Assembly: GCA_036653215.1 (NCBI GenBank)
Contig: JAVVUK010000010.1
Location: forward strand, 1 to 29,549
Source: JADFUS01 sp036653215
Lineage (GTDB): Bacteria > Bacteroidota > Bacteroidia > Bacteroidales > Rikenellaceae
Length of the DNA stretch: 29,549 nucleotides
Reading direction: 5' to 3'
Shown piece by piece: positions 8,108 through 16,376 of this stretch (position 1 is the stretch's first letter; each line of letters begins with the position of its first letter). The notes under the pieces were generated by a model. That model was not told the DNA's origin. It did not search any database and worked only from the letters and a program-made list of their open reading frames with translations. Made by a program: the position numbers and the translations under genes.

Positions 8108-9058
8108 TCATGACAAAATAAGCATCTTTAAAACCACTGTGGCTGACACTTCTCGATTTGCTGCTTCGGGGATAACCAATGACATTTCCGAATCGAGAAC
8201 AGCGTCTGTGGCTATCATATTACGACGTATCGGGAGGCAATGCATAAAATAAGCTTTATTTGTAAGGCTCATCTTTTCTTCGTCTACACGCCAAGACATA
8301 TCTTTTGATAATATTTTACCATAATTTTCATCTTTGGCAATAGACCAATTTTTGGCATAAATAAAGTCGGCTCCTTCAAAAGCCTCATTTTGATTATGAG
8401 TAACAGTGGCTCGACCGACAAACTTATCGTCTAACTCATAACCTTCCGGATGAGTTATAACGAACTCATAGTTTGTCTTATTCATCCATTCGGCAAAAGA
8501 ATTGGGAACAGCCTGCGGAAGAGCCTTAGGATGAGGAGCCCATGAAAGAACTACTTTTGGTCTTTCTCTTTTTTTATATTGCTCGATAGTTATCAAATCA
8601 GCAAAAGATTGCAGTGGATGACGTGTTGCAGACTCTAAACTAATAACTGGCTTACCTGAATATCTTATAAATTGATTTAGGATAACCTCCGCATAATCTC
8701 TTTTTTTGTCTTGCAGATCAGCAAAAGAGCGAACGGCAATAATATCACAATATGATGCCATCACAGGGATCGCCTCCAAAAGATGCTCCGCTTTATCTCC
8801 GTCCATCACTACGCCAAGTTCTGTTTCCAGTTTCCAAGCTCCTTGATTTACATCTAAGACCATAACATTAAGACCAAGATTTATTGCAGCTTTCTGCGTT
8901 GAGAGACGTGTTCTGAGGCTTGAGTTAAAGAAAATCATCAATAACGTTTTGTTTTTTCCTATCTCACGATATTTAAAAGGATCAGCTTTCAGCTCGGCAG
9001 CCTCATCTAAAGCAACCGAAAAATCACCTATATCATCTACTGAAATGAAATTTCTCAT
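8108..9058 (-). CDS. argF': N-acyl-L-ornithine carbamoyltransferase (ArgF', SOTCase/AOTCase group)
   Basis: It carbamoylates N-succinyl- or N-acetylornithine instead of free ornithine, so the acyl group is removed after this step. The 316-residue protein carries the carbamoyl-phosphate motif SSLRTR (46-51), the Bacteroides-type segments NQGAWKLETE and ATRHPLQSFADL (144-155), and HCLPIRRN (273-280). It aligns without gaps, from memory, to the Bacteroides fragilis N-succinylornithine enzyme. Residue 90, which is Pro in the succinyl enzyme and matches Glu92 of the Xanthomonas acetyl enzyme, is Ala here (GCG codon at 8789-8791). The donor specificity is therefore uncertain. It is the last gene of the arg operon and overlaps argH by 4 bases. 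Confidence 0.92.
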   Translation of the reverse strand: MRNFISVDDIGDFSVALDEAAELKADPFKYREIGKNKTLLMIFFNSSLRTRLSTQKAAINLGLNVMVLDVNQGAWKLETELGVVMDGDKAEHLLEAIPVMASYCDIIAVRSFADLQDKKRDYAEVILNQFIRYSGKPVISLESATRHPLQSFADLITIEQYKKRERPKVVLSWAPHPKALPQAVPNSFAEWMNKTNYEFVITHPEGYELDDKFVGRATVTHNQNEAFEGADFIYAKNWSIAKDENYGKILSKDMSWRVDEEKMSLTNKAYFMHCLPIRRNMIATDAVLDSEMSLVIPEAANREVSATVVLKMLILS

Positions 9059-10389
9059 CTAACTAATTTTTCTAATTTACAGACTACTTTCTCATGATTA
9101 AAACTCGACAAAAGCGACATAAAAACATCTTGTATCTCATTGTTGCACAAATTGCCTATACTCCCTTCATGTGTATGATTAAGATCTCGTATAGGCGTAT
9201 AACTGCCATTTTCTATCACTCTACCTACGCTTTTATAAGCCTTTCTAAAAGGGACCCCTTCTAAAACCATTTTATTAACCTGCTCCACACTAAAGAGATA
9301 ATCATAACGTCCTTCCGACACCACATTCTCCTTTACCACAATATGCTCTAACATGGTCTTAGACATCGTTAAGCACGATTTAAGCTCTGAAAAAGCAGGG
9401 AATATATGTTCTTTTAGCAATTGTAGGTCACGGTTATATCCTTGCGGAAGATTTACTGTGAGCATAGAGATTGTATTTGGCAACGCCTGAAGGAGATTAC
9501 ATTTTCCACGCACTAACTCCCAGACATCTGGATTTTTCTTATGTGGCATGATGCTCGACCCTGTGGTAAACTCATCGGGATAACTAACAAAGCCAAAATT
9601 TTGACACATAAACATACAATTATCCATCGCAAGACGTGAGAGTGTTGTTGCAACAGAAGCCAAAGCAAAAGAGGCTATCTTCTCACTCTTTCCTCGTCCC
9701 ATTTGAGCATATACCACATTATAGTTTAACCCTTCGAAGCCCATCAATTCAGTGGTATAACTACGATTTAGAGGGAAAGAAGAGCCATACCCTGCTGCCG
9801 ACCCTAAAGGATTACGGTTTGAGATGTCGTAAGCACTCTTCAAAATACGAAGGTCATCGGTGAGGCTCTCAGCAAAAGCACCGAACCAAAGTCCAAAAGA
9901 AGAAGGCATAGCAACTTGAAGATGTGTATAACCTGGAATTAGAACCTTTTTATACCTATCAGACAACACTTGAAGCGTCTCAAACAACTCTTTCATAAGT
10001 TGTGTAACGCTCCATAGTTCTTCTCGCAAAAACAACTTTATATCTACTAAGACTTGATCGTTACGAGAACGCCCACTATGTATCTTTGCCCCTGCCTCAC
10101 CTATCTCCTGTGTTAGTCGCAACTCAATATAAGAATGTATGTCTTCAGAGGAAGTATCTATTTGAAAAACGCCTTGTTCTATCTCTTTATATATGTTTTT
10201 TAAAGCTCTATGTATATCTGTCAACTCCTTTTGTGTAAGTAGCCCTATCGACGAAAGCATCTTTGTATGTGCCAAAGAACCTATGACATCGGACTTTGCC
10301 AACATCATATCCATCTCTCTATCTCTACCCACAGTAAAAGCATCTACTGAGGCATCCACCTCTTTATCTTTTTGCCATAGTTTGGTCAT
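9055..10389 (-). CDS. argH: Argininosuccinate lyase
   Basis: It cleaves argininosuccinate to arginine and fumarate, the final step of the pathway. The 444-residue product shows the fumarase/aspartase-superfamily signature GSSIMPHKKNPD, the HSGRSRNDQV loop and the TPIRDLNHTHEGSIG C-terminal region. Length is close to the usual 440-470. It overlaps argE upstream and argF' downstream, each by 4 bases, inside the eight-gene arg operon. No missing key residue was noticed. Confidence 0.95.
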   Translation of the reverse strand: MTKLWQKDKEVDASVDAFTVGRDREMDMMLAKSDVIGSLAHTKMLSSIGLLTQKELTDIHRALKNIYKEIEQGVFQIDTSSEDIHSYIELRLTQEIGEAGAKIHSGRSRNDQVLVDIKLFLREELWSVTQLMKELFETLQVLSDRYKKVLIPGYTHLQVAMPSSFGLWFGAFAESLTDDLRILKSAYDISNRNPLGSAAGYGSSFPLNRSYTTELMGFEGLNYNVVYAQMGRGKSEKIASFALASVATTLSRLAMDNCMFMCQNFGFVSYPDEFTTGSSIMPHKKNPDVWELVRGKCNLLQALPNTISMLTVNLPQGYNRDLQLLKEHIFPAFSELKSCLTMSKTMLEHIVVKENVVSEGRYDYLFSVEQVNKMVLEGVPFRKAYKSVGRVIENGSYTPIRDLNHTHEGSIGNLCNNEIQDVFMSLLSSFNHEKVVCKLEKLVR

Positions 10390-11426
10390 AATATCTCATT
10401 AAAAAGTTTTATAAATTTGGCTATTCCATCCTCTAATTCACTCACATATACATATTCGTCAGCAGTATGTGACCTTTGAGAGTCGCCGACACCTATTTTA
10501 ACACTTGGAAAGGGAATTAAAGCTTGGTCTGATAACGTTTTTGATCCGAAAACATCTATGCCTATGTCTTTTGCGGCACAAACAATCGGATGCGAAAGAT
10601 CTATGGACGAGGGGTTAAGCCGTGTAGAACGTGGGGTGACAGAGGAAATGACATTGTGAGAAATGATATTTAATATTTCACTGTGAGTGTAACATTCGGT
10701 GCTCCTCACATCGACGGTAAATCGACATTCTGAGGGGACTACATTATGTCTATTGCCACTTTTAATTATCGTGACACTCATTTTCACATCCCCAAGAAGA
10801 GGAGATGTCTTTCCGAATTTATAATTTGAAAACCATCCTATATCTTTCATCGCAATAAGTATAGGGTTTATAGTATTGTCGTGTGCAGCGTGTCCGCTCT
10901 TGCCTGTGGCGATACAATCTAAAACCATAAGACCTCTTTCAGCAACAGCCATTTTCATACTTGTAGGTTCTCCCACAACTGCAAAATCTATATTTCCTAT
11001 CTTTGGCAATATTGATGTCACGCCATTCTCTCCTACAATCTCCTCTTCAGAGACAATAGCAAGACATAGGTTGTATTTAAGGCTTTCCCTATTGAAAAAG
11101 TGTAAAAAAAGGGCTATAAAAGCTGTAACGCTTGCCCCTGCGTCATTACTTCCAAGCCCAAATAGCTTATCATCTTGGATATATGGAGAATATGGGTCTA
11201 TGACATACCCATCATTTGGTGGGACTGTATCTATATGGGAACACAACATGATTGTCTTTTTCGACTTATCGAAAAATCTGTTATATGCCCATATATTGTT
11301 GTCTGAACGGAAAACACAAACTCTCTCTCTTTTTAGAGATCTTTCAATTAACGAGGCTACTCCATTTTCATCTCCTGAAATAGACGGAATTCTAATAATA
11401 TCTTTTAAAAGATCAGCATAAATCAT
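10386..11426 (-). CDS. argE: M20-family N-acyl-amino-acid deacylase (ArgE role)
   Basis: A metal-dependent amidohydrolase expected to remove the acetyl or succinyl group from N-acylcitrulline, the product of ArgF', or from acylornithine. In the 346-residue protein the M20 metal motifs are visible: CSHIDTVP with the first His/Asp, GSNDAGA with the bridging Asp, SEEEIVGENG with the catalytic and metal Glu pair, and GEPTSM. The dimerisation domain begins near GKSGHAAHD. Its position between argB and argH, overlapping argH by 4 bases, ties it to arginine synthesis. The substrate acyl group is unknown. M20 relatives acting on lysine intermediates look similar, so the call rests partly on context. 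Confidence 0.85.
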   Translation of the reverse strand: MIYADLLKDIIRIPSISGDENGVASLIERSLKRERVCVFRSDNNIWAYNRFFDKSKKTIMLCSHIDTVPPNDGYVIDPYSPYIQDDKLFGLGSNDAGASVTAFIALFLHFFNRESLKYNLCLAIVSEEEIVGENGVTSILPKIGNIDFAVVGEPTSMKMAVAERGLMVLDCIATGKSGHAAHDNTINPILIAMKDIGWFSNYKFGKTSPLLGDVKMSVTIIKSGNRHNVVPSECRFTVDVRSTECYTHSEILNIISHNVISSVTPRSTRLNPSSIDLSHPIVCAAKDIGIDVFGSKTLSDQALIPFPSVKIGVGDSQRSHTADEYVYVSELEDGIAKFIKLFNEIL

Positions 11427-11433
11427 CTATTGA

Positions 11434-12210
11434 TTATCTTACTATAACGGTACCTCCATATCCTTCTTGAAGAATGTTTTTACTACTACACATACACACT
11501 CTCTTTACGCCACGTGAGATAGCTGTAAAGGCGTTATCTATCTTAGGGATCATGCCCTCAAAGACTATTTTCTTATCTCTTAGCTCTCTGTAAACATCTA
11601 AATCGATATCTTTAATGAGAGTCGAAGCATCCGACACATCACGAAGAACACCATCTTTCTCAAAACAATAAACAAGTTCTACCTCATCTTCCTTAGAAAG
11701 AGCAACCGCAATAGATTGCGCCACAGTATCGGCATTAGTGTTCAATATTTCATATTCAGCACCAATTGTTATAGGAGCAATAACAGAGAGTATTCCGTTG
11801 TTTATCAAGTTCATAAATATCGTTGTGTTTATCCCTGTCTCATCGAGGTCGCCCACAAATCCAAAATCTACACTACCAGCCACACGTCTAACAGATCTCA
11901 TAGACATCCCGTCTACGCCACAAAAGCCAAAACTACTCACACCAACTTTACTAAATCGACAAACAATATCTTTATTTATCTGACCAGCGTATATTTGGGT
12001 TACGATTTTTATCATATCGGTATTTGTTACTCTACGCCCCTCGACCATAGTGTTATACACATTTAGCTTCTTAGCGAAATTAGTAGCAGAGTCTCCACCT
12101 CCATGTACAAGAATTTTTGGTCCTTCCACATGAGCAAAATCGGCAACAAAAGCATCTAACGCTTTTGGATCATTGATGACATTTCCACCAATTTTAAAAA
12201 CTTTTATCAT
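11434..12210 (-). CDS. argB: N-acylglutamate kinase (ArgB)
   Basis: It phosphorylates the gamma-carboxylate of N-acetyl- or N-succinylglutamate. The 258-residue amino-acid-kinase fold shows KIGGNV near the N terminus, the LVHGGG phosphate loop at about 34-39, and the NTNADTVAQSIAVALSKEDEV substrate/ATP region. It is the usual size. Its ATG overlaps the argD stop by 4 bases and it ends 7 bases before argE. In a linear (deacylase) pathway this enzyme is a common target of arginine feedback inhibition, but no regulatory residue was assigned. Confidence 0.93.
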   Translation of the reverse strand: MIKVFKIGGNVINDPKALDAFVADFAHVEGPKILVHGGGDSATNFAKKLNVYNTMVEGRRVTNTDMIKIVTQIYAGQINKDIVCRFSKVGVSSFGFCGVDGMSMRSVRRVAGSVDFGFVGDLDETGINTTIFMNLINNGILSVIAPITIGAEYEILNTNADTVAQSIAVALSKEDEVELVYCFEKDGVLRDVSDASTLIKDIDLDVYRELRDKKIVFEGMIPKIDNAFTAISRGVKRVCMCSSKNILQEGYGGTVIVR

Positions 12211-13337
12211 AGTACTTTTTTTAATGATTTAACAAATTTATCACACGTATTCTTGCTTATTGTCATTGAAGGCAATAGCCTTATTATTCTTTTATTTTTT
12301 GCATTACCTACAAATATATTTTCCATAGATAATAGGCGTGATCTTATGGGTGTGGCATCACAATTAAACTCTACACCTATCATCAACCCTCTACCCCTAA
12401 CCTCTAAGATCTTATCACTTTTCAAAGCCTTTATCTCCTCAACAAGGTAATGTCCCATCTCGCCGGCATTTTTCATAAGCTCCCTATCTTCAATCTCGTC
12501 TATTACGGCAAGAGCCGCTGTACAAGCAAGATAACTCCCTCCAAATGTGGTGCCTAACATTCCATATTCAGCTCTTATTTTTGGAGATATAAGAAGCCCT
12601 CCCATTGGAAAGCCATTACCAATACCCTTTGCCATAGTATATATATCAGCCTCAACCCCACTCTCATCAAGAGCAAAATAACGCCCTGTACGTCCACATC
12701 CACACTGAACACAATCGGCTATCATAACAGCATCGTAAGTATAACACAACATACGCATCTTCTCCAAAAAACGTTGAGTAGCAACTTGTACTCCTCCAAC
12801 ACCTTGAATAGCCTCTACGATAACAGCTGTAACACCGCCCTTCATAAATTCTTCTTCTAAGGCTTCAATGTCGTTATATGGGAGTATCACCACATCGCTA
12901 TTTTCATTTACCGGAGCCGTAATTTTATTATCATCCGTTGCAGCAACAGCTAAAGAGGTACGTCCATGAAACGATCCACTAAAGGAGATTATTTTCTTTT
13001 TGCCATTATGAAAAGAGGCTAACTTAAAAGCATTTTCGTTTGCCTCAGCTCCACTATTACACAAAAACATATTATACCACTCTTTACCACTTATGGTGGT
13101 AAGCCTGTGTGCCAACTCTTGTTGTTGCTGTATGACAATAGAATTTGAGTAAAAAGCAATTTTATCGATCTGCTTCTTTAGCATATTCACAAAGTGGTAA
13201 TTGCTATGTCCAACAGAGATCACAGCGTGCCCGCCATACATATCCAAATATTCGTTACCCTCACTATCCCAAAGAAGCATATCTTTTGCCTTCTCAATAG
13301 TTATATTATAACAGGGATAAACATCAAAAATTCCCAT
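12207..13337 (-). CDS. argD: N-acylornithine aminotransferase (ArgD)
   Basis: A PLP-dependent class III aminotransferase converting N-acylglutamate semialdehyde to N-acylornithine with glutamate. I start it at ATG 13335-13337, giving 376 residues and the N terminus MGIFDVYP, matching the Bacteroides form. The frame is open four codons further to a TTG (13349). Seen: CNSGAEANE, SFHGRT, EAIQGVGG and the PLP lysine K237 in AKGIGNGFPMGG. The usual DEVQ motif reads D208-C-V-Q with two further Cys nearby (CGCGR), so the conserved Glu is Cys. The PLP-binding Asp and Gln are kept, so activity is still expected. It follows argC without a gap and overlaps argB. Confidence 0.93.
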   Translation of the reverse strand: MGIFDVYPCYNITIEKAKDMLLWDSEGNEYLDMYGGHAVISVGHSNYHFVNMLKKQIDKIAFYSNSIVIQQQQELAHRLTTISGKEWYNMFLCNSGAEANENAFKLASFHNGKKKIISFSGSFHGRTSLAVAATDDNKITAPVNENSDVVILPYNDIEALEEEFMKGGVTAVIVEAIQGVGGVQVATQRFLEKMRMLCYTYDAVMIADCVQCGCGRTGRYFALDESGVEADIYTMAKGIGNGFPMGGLLISPKIRAEYGMLGTTFGGSYLACTAALAVIDEIEDRELMKNAGEMGHYLVEEIKALKSDKILEVRGRGLMIGVEFNCDATPIRSRLLSMENIFVGNAKNKRIIRLLPSMTISKNTCDKFVKSLKKVL

Positions 13338-13349
13338 TTCTTTTATCAA

Positions 13350-14330
13350 TTAAAATGCCGATGGTTTTAACCTGAGACCTGCTTTAGGATCAAGTTTAAA
13401 CATCAAATTCATATTCTCCACCGCCTGCCCAGCAGCCCCTTTAAGCAAATTATCGATAACAGATGTTATCATAAGATGTTTCCCATGTTGCTCTATCTTT
13501 AATATACATTTATTAGTATTGACAACTTGTTTTAGGTATACCTCGTCATCTGTAATATGTACAAATGGAGAGTTTAAATAATAGTTTTTATATATGTTTT
13601 TTACCGTTTCTATATCGCCATTATAAACGGTGTGCAAGGTAGCAAAAATTCCTCTAGTAAAATCACCTTTATATGGTATAAAATTCAATTCGTCACAAAA
13701 AGAGGGTTGTAATCTCTTAATAGACTCTATTATCTCACTTAAATGTTGATGTGTGAAACTTTTATAAGTCGATATGTTATTTTCTCTTAACGAGAAATGC
13801 GTCCCTGCAGAAAGAGCTTGTCCCGCACCTGTCGAACCTGTTATTGCAGTTATATTTACATCTCCAACAAGTAAAGACGCTTTTGCAAGAGGCAACAGAG
13901 CCATCTGCAAAGCCGTTGCGAAACATCCGGGATTAGCTATGCTATCTGCCTTTTCAATTTCAGAAGCAAAAAAATCTCTTAACCCATAGACAAAATGTCT
14001 ACCGCCAAAATCACTATCTCTGTGAAGCCTAAAGTCGTTACCTAAATCTATTATCTTTGCCCTCACATTATTTTCACTAAGGAACACCCTGCTTTTCCCA
14101 TGTCCCATACATAAAAATAAAACATCGACATCCAAAGGGACTGTATCCACAAACGACATATTGGTATCGCCTATCAGATCACTGTGAACATCTATGATTT
14201 GCTTTCCACTGTTGCTTGTACTTTGCACAGCCACTATTTCCACATTAGGATGATTAAGGAGTAATCTTAAAACCTCTCCCCCTGTATACCCTGCTCCTCC
14301 GACTATCCCAGCTTTAATTTTCATACTCAT
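13350..14330 (-). CDS. argC: N-acyl-gamma-glutamyl-phosphate reductase (ArgC)
   Basis: It reduces N-acylglutamyl phosphate to the semialdehyde with NADPH. The 326-residue product has the Rossmann motif GGAGYTGGE (11-19) and the catalytic cysteine C136 in ANPGCFATAL, followed by the GSTGAGQALS segment. Length fits the family. The ATG at 14328-14330 overlaps the argG stop by 4 bases, which supports this start over the Met two codons later. argD follows directly. Confidence 0.95.
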   Translation of the reverse strand: MSMKIKAGIVGGAGYTGGEVLRLLLNHPNVEIVAVQSTSNSGKQIIDVHSDLIGDTNMSFVDTVPLDVDVLFLCMGHGKSRVFLSENNVRAKIIDLGNDFRLHRDSDFGGRHFVYGLRDFFASEIEKADSIANPGCFATALQMALLPLAKASLLVGDVNITAITGSTGAGQALSAGTHFSLRENNISTYKSFTHQHLSEIIESIKRLQPSFCDELNFIPYKGDFTRGIFATLHTVYNGDIETVKNIYKNYYLNSPFVHITDDEVYLKQVVNTNKCILKIEQHGKHLMITSVIDNLLKGAAGQAVENMNLMFKLDPKAGLRLKPSAF

Positions 14331-15526
14331 AACTTATCATGACCGTTAATGGTTGTATATATCATAGAACTGTTAGAGAGTATCTTCCCAAACCCCTTTA
14401 TGTCATCACCACTCCACATATTATTTACCTCTCCATAAGTGGCAAACGAGTTATCCATAAGGTCGTGCTTAGACTCTATACCGACAATCTCAAAACGATA
14501 TGGCATGAGTTTTACAAATACATCTCCCGTAACAAAACGTTGGCTATTAGCCAATAAAGCCTCCATATCTCGCATTGCAGGTTCAAAATAAAGCCCATCA
14601 TGCAAATTGTTACAGTAAAAAGCAGAAATCTGATCTTTCCAAAATAGCTGCCACTTTGATAATGTATGTTTCTCTAACGTATTATGAGCCTTGATTATTA
14701 TGATAGGAGCTGCTGCTTCAAAGCCAACCCTACCTTTTATTCCTATTACAGTATCACCTATGTGCATTCCACGACCTATTGCATATTCGCCAGCTATATC
14801 TTGGAGTTTCTTTATTGCCTCTAAAAAATTATAATTCATTCCATTAATGCCCACCAACTCACCTTTAACGAAAGACAGAGATATATTTATTGTTTCATTT
14901 TCGTTTTTTTTACAATGTAAAGTGTACGCTTCTTCAGGAAGGGGTTGCGAAGAGGTTAACGTCTCTTTACCACCGACAGATGTTCCCCAAAGACCTTTAT
15001 TTATTGAATATTCAGCCTTCACAAAATCCATCTCTATGCCATGCTCCTTCAAAAAATCAATCTCTTGACTACGACTAAGTCCTTTTTCTCTTATGAGGGC
15101 AAGCACCTCTATCTTAGGAGCTACGATACCAAATATCATATCGAAACGCACTTGATCGTTTCCTGCTCCTGTACTACCATGACATATATAGTTGGCATCA
15201 ATAGAAAGCGCATATTGAGCAACGGCAATAGCTTGAGAGATACGTTCTGAACTTACAGAAATGGGATATGTGCCATTTTTAAGCATATTCCCAAATATCA
15301 TATATTTCACCGTGTCGTCATAATATTTTTGTGACACATCGAGACACGTAAACGAGCTACATCCTATTTCGTAAGCTCTATTTTTTACCGTTTCTATATC
15401 TTGAGACGAAAAGCCACCCGTGTCTGCAAGAACGGCATGGACCTCCAAACCCATTGTTTTTGACAAATAAACTCCACAATAAGAGGTGTCTAAACCTCCA
15501 CTATATGCTAAAACTACTTTTTTCAT
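14327..15526 (-). CDS. argG: Argininosuccinate synthase
   Basis: It joins citrulline and aspartate with ATP to give argininosuccinate. The 399-residue protein carries the N-terminal ATP pyrophosphatase loop AYSGGLDTSY (8-17), the CHGSTGAGNDQVRFD citrulline/aspartate-binding region and NKGLWGTSVGGKE. Full family length. It lies 9 bases after the GNAT gene and overlaps argC. The order GNAT-argG-argC-argD recalls the Bacteroides arginine locus. Confidence 0.96.
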   Translation of the reverse strand: MKKVVLAYSGGLDTSYCGVYLSKTMGLEVHAVLADTGGFSSQDIETVKNRAYEIGCSSFTCLDVSQKYYDDTVKYMIFGNMLKNGTYPISVSSERISQAIAVAQYALSIDANYICHGSTGAGNDQVRFDMIFGIVAPKIEVLALIREKGLSRSQEIDFLKEHGIEMDFVKAEYSINKGLWGTSVGGKETLTSSQPLPEEAYTLHCKKNENETINISLSFVKGELVGINGMNYNFLEAIKKLQDIAGEYAIGRGMHIGDTVIGIKGRVGFEAAAPIIIIKAHNTLEKHTLSKWQLFWKDQISAFYCNNLHDGLYFEPAMRDMEALLANSQRFVTGDVFVKLMPYRFEIVGIESKHDLMDNSFATYGEVNNMWSGDDIKGFGKILSNSSMIYTTINGHDKL

Positions 15527-15535
15527 TATTATTAA

Positions 15536-16144
15536 TTATTTTATATCACAAACATCAAACCTCTCTTTTCTTAATATCTCATCGATATTAAAATGAGAAG
15601 TTTCTTTTTTAGGATCAAATATCATCGCTGTACAGAGGCAATTGGTATAATTTTTCATTTTTAAAACCTCGTAATTGACACAGCTTTCACACCCTTTCCA
15701 AAATTTATCATCTTTTGTTAATTGAAGATATGTAACAGGCTTATACCCCAATTCGCTATTTATTTTCATGACCGCCAAACCAGTAGTAAGACCAAAAAGT
15801 TTAGCTCCACGATACAGTTTTAAAGATAGGGCAAATGTTTTTCGTTTAATGAGAGTTGCAAGTCCTAACTTTCGAAATTCGGGATTTATGATTAGCCCTG
15901 AATTTGCAACATATTGTTCTCCTTCCCAACTCTCGATATAGCTAAATCCAGCCCAACGTCCATCTTTATAAAAGGCTATCACAGCCTTACCTTCCATCAT
16001 CTTACGAGCGACATATTCTGGATTACGACGTGCTATACCTGTCCCTCTTTTTTTAGCCGAAGAGCTCATCTCTTCACATATCTCTTTAGCATAGGAGATG
16101 TGTTCAGCGGTAGCCACAACGACATAAAAATCATTTATATTCAT
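15536..16144 (-). CDS. GNAT acyltransferase, probable N-acylglutamate synthase of the arg operon
   Basis: This is a 202-residue protein with a GNAT fold: the acyl-CoA-binding core appears as GLIINPEFRKLGLATLIKRK (about 82-101), with the R/Q-x-x-G/A-like turn in FRKLGLAT. It is not a classical ArgA (no amino-acid-kinase domain) nor ArgJ. As first gene of the operon it is the natural candidate for the missing first step, acylation of glutamate. From memory, the equivalent first gene of the Bacteroides thetaiotaomicron arg cluster (BT3761) was linked genetically to this step, probably with succinyl-CoA. The C-terminal half is Cys-rich (CESC, NCLC). Acyl donor and exact reaction remain inferences from context. 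Confidence 0.78.
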   Translation of the reverse strand: MNINDFYVVVATAEHISYAKEICEEMSSSAKKRGTGIARRNPEYVARKMMEGKAVIAFYKDGRWAGFSYIESWEGEQYVANSGLIINPEFRKLGLATLIKRKTFALSLKLYRGAKLFGLTTGLAVMKINSELGYKPVTYLQLTKDDKFWKGCESCVNYEVLKMKNYTNCLCTAMIFDPKKETSHFNIDEILRKERFDVCDIK

Positions 16145-16161
16145 TGATTTTATGCAATTAC

Positions 16162-16184
16162 AAAAAACGTCTTAAAAGGCGTTT
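16162..16184 (-). terminator. Candidate attenuator hairpin with T-run before the arg operon
   Basis: On the minus strand AAACG and CGTTT pair, interrupted by one C-A mismatch and then a C-G and A-T pairs toward the loop. Six T follow directly (16162-16167). It lies 41 bases after the leader ORF stop and about 18 bases before the first enzyme gene. The stem is weak by the standards of the other terminators here, as might suit a conditional site. Confidence 0.5.
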
Positions 16185-16225
16185 ACGAAAATTAAAAATT
16201 GTTGTTTGGAAATTAAGATAGTTCC

Positions 16226-16321
16226 TTATTTAAGAAACAAAGAAGCAGAACGCCGAGAGCGAGAATTGCTCTTTGCATTAGACACGTTCATACTTAGGTT
16301 ATATAATGTTTCTTTTTTCAT
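16226..16321 (-). CDS. Arginine leader peptide ORF (31 codons) upstream of the arg operon
   Basis: The ORF starts with ATG at 16319-16321 and ends with TAA at 16226-16228. Its product begins MKKETLYNLS and contains N-S-R-S-R-R-S at residues 19-25: three Arg codons (CGC, CGG, CGT) within four codons, and no other Arg. A perfect -7 box (TATCTTTG) ends only 6 bases before the ATG, so the message is nearly leaderless and this ORF is the first thing translated. A hairpin with a T-run sits between it and the first arg enzyme gene. A 5-base stem (16256-16260 / 16268-16272) covers the first Arg codon. The arrangement is that of a ribosome-stalling attenuator. There is no homology support, so the call rests on position and composition. 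Confidence 0.7.
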   Translation of the reverse strand: MKKETLYNLSMNVSNAKSNSRSRRSASLFLK

Positions 16322-16327
16322 ACTTTG

Positions 16328-16354
16328 CAAAGATAGTAAAAATATTATTACAAA
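16328..16354 (-). promoter_or_regulatory. Promoter of the arginine operon
   Basis: TATCTTTG (16328-16335, minus strand) fits TAnnTTTG exactly. A TTTG (16351-16354) lies 15 bases further up, shorter than the 19-20 seen at most other promoters in the window. The transcript should start within a few bases of the leader ATG. The -7 box is part of a CTTTGCAAAG palindrome (16323-16332). Confidence 0.6.
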
Positions 16355-16376
16355 GTGTTAAGAAATATAAATTTGT

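Noticed and set aside
10876..11421. Plus-strand ORF of 181 codons
   Set aside because: It lies wholly opposite argE and has no promoter or recognisable motif; a shadow of the coding strand.
13338..13349. TTG start giving argD four extra residues
   Set aside because: ATG at 13337 gives the N terminus MGIFDVYP expected from Bacteroides ArgD.
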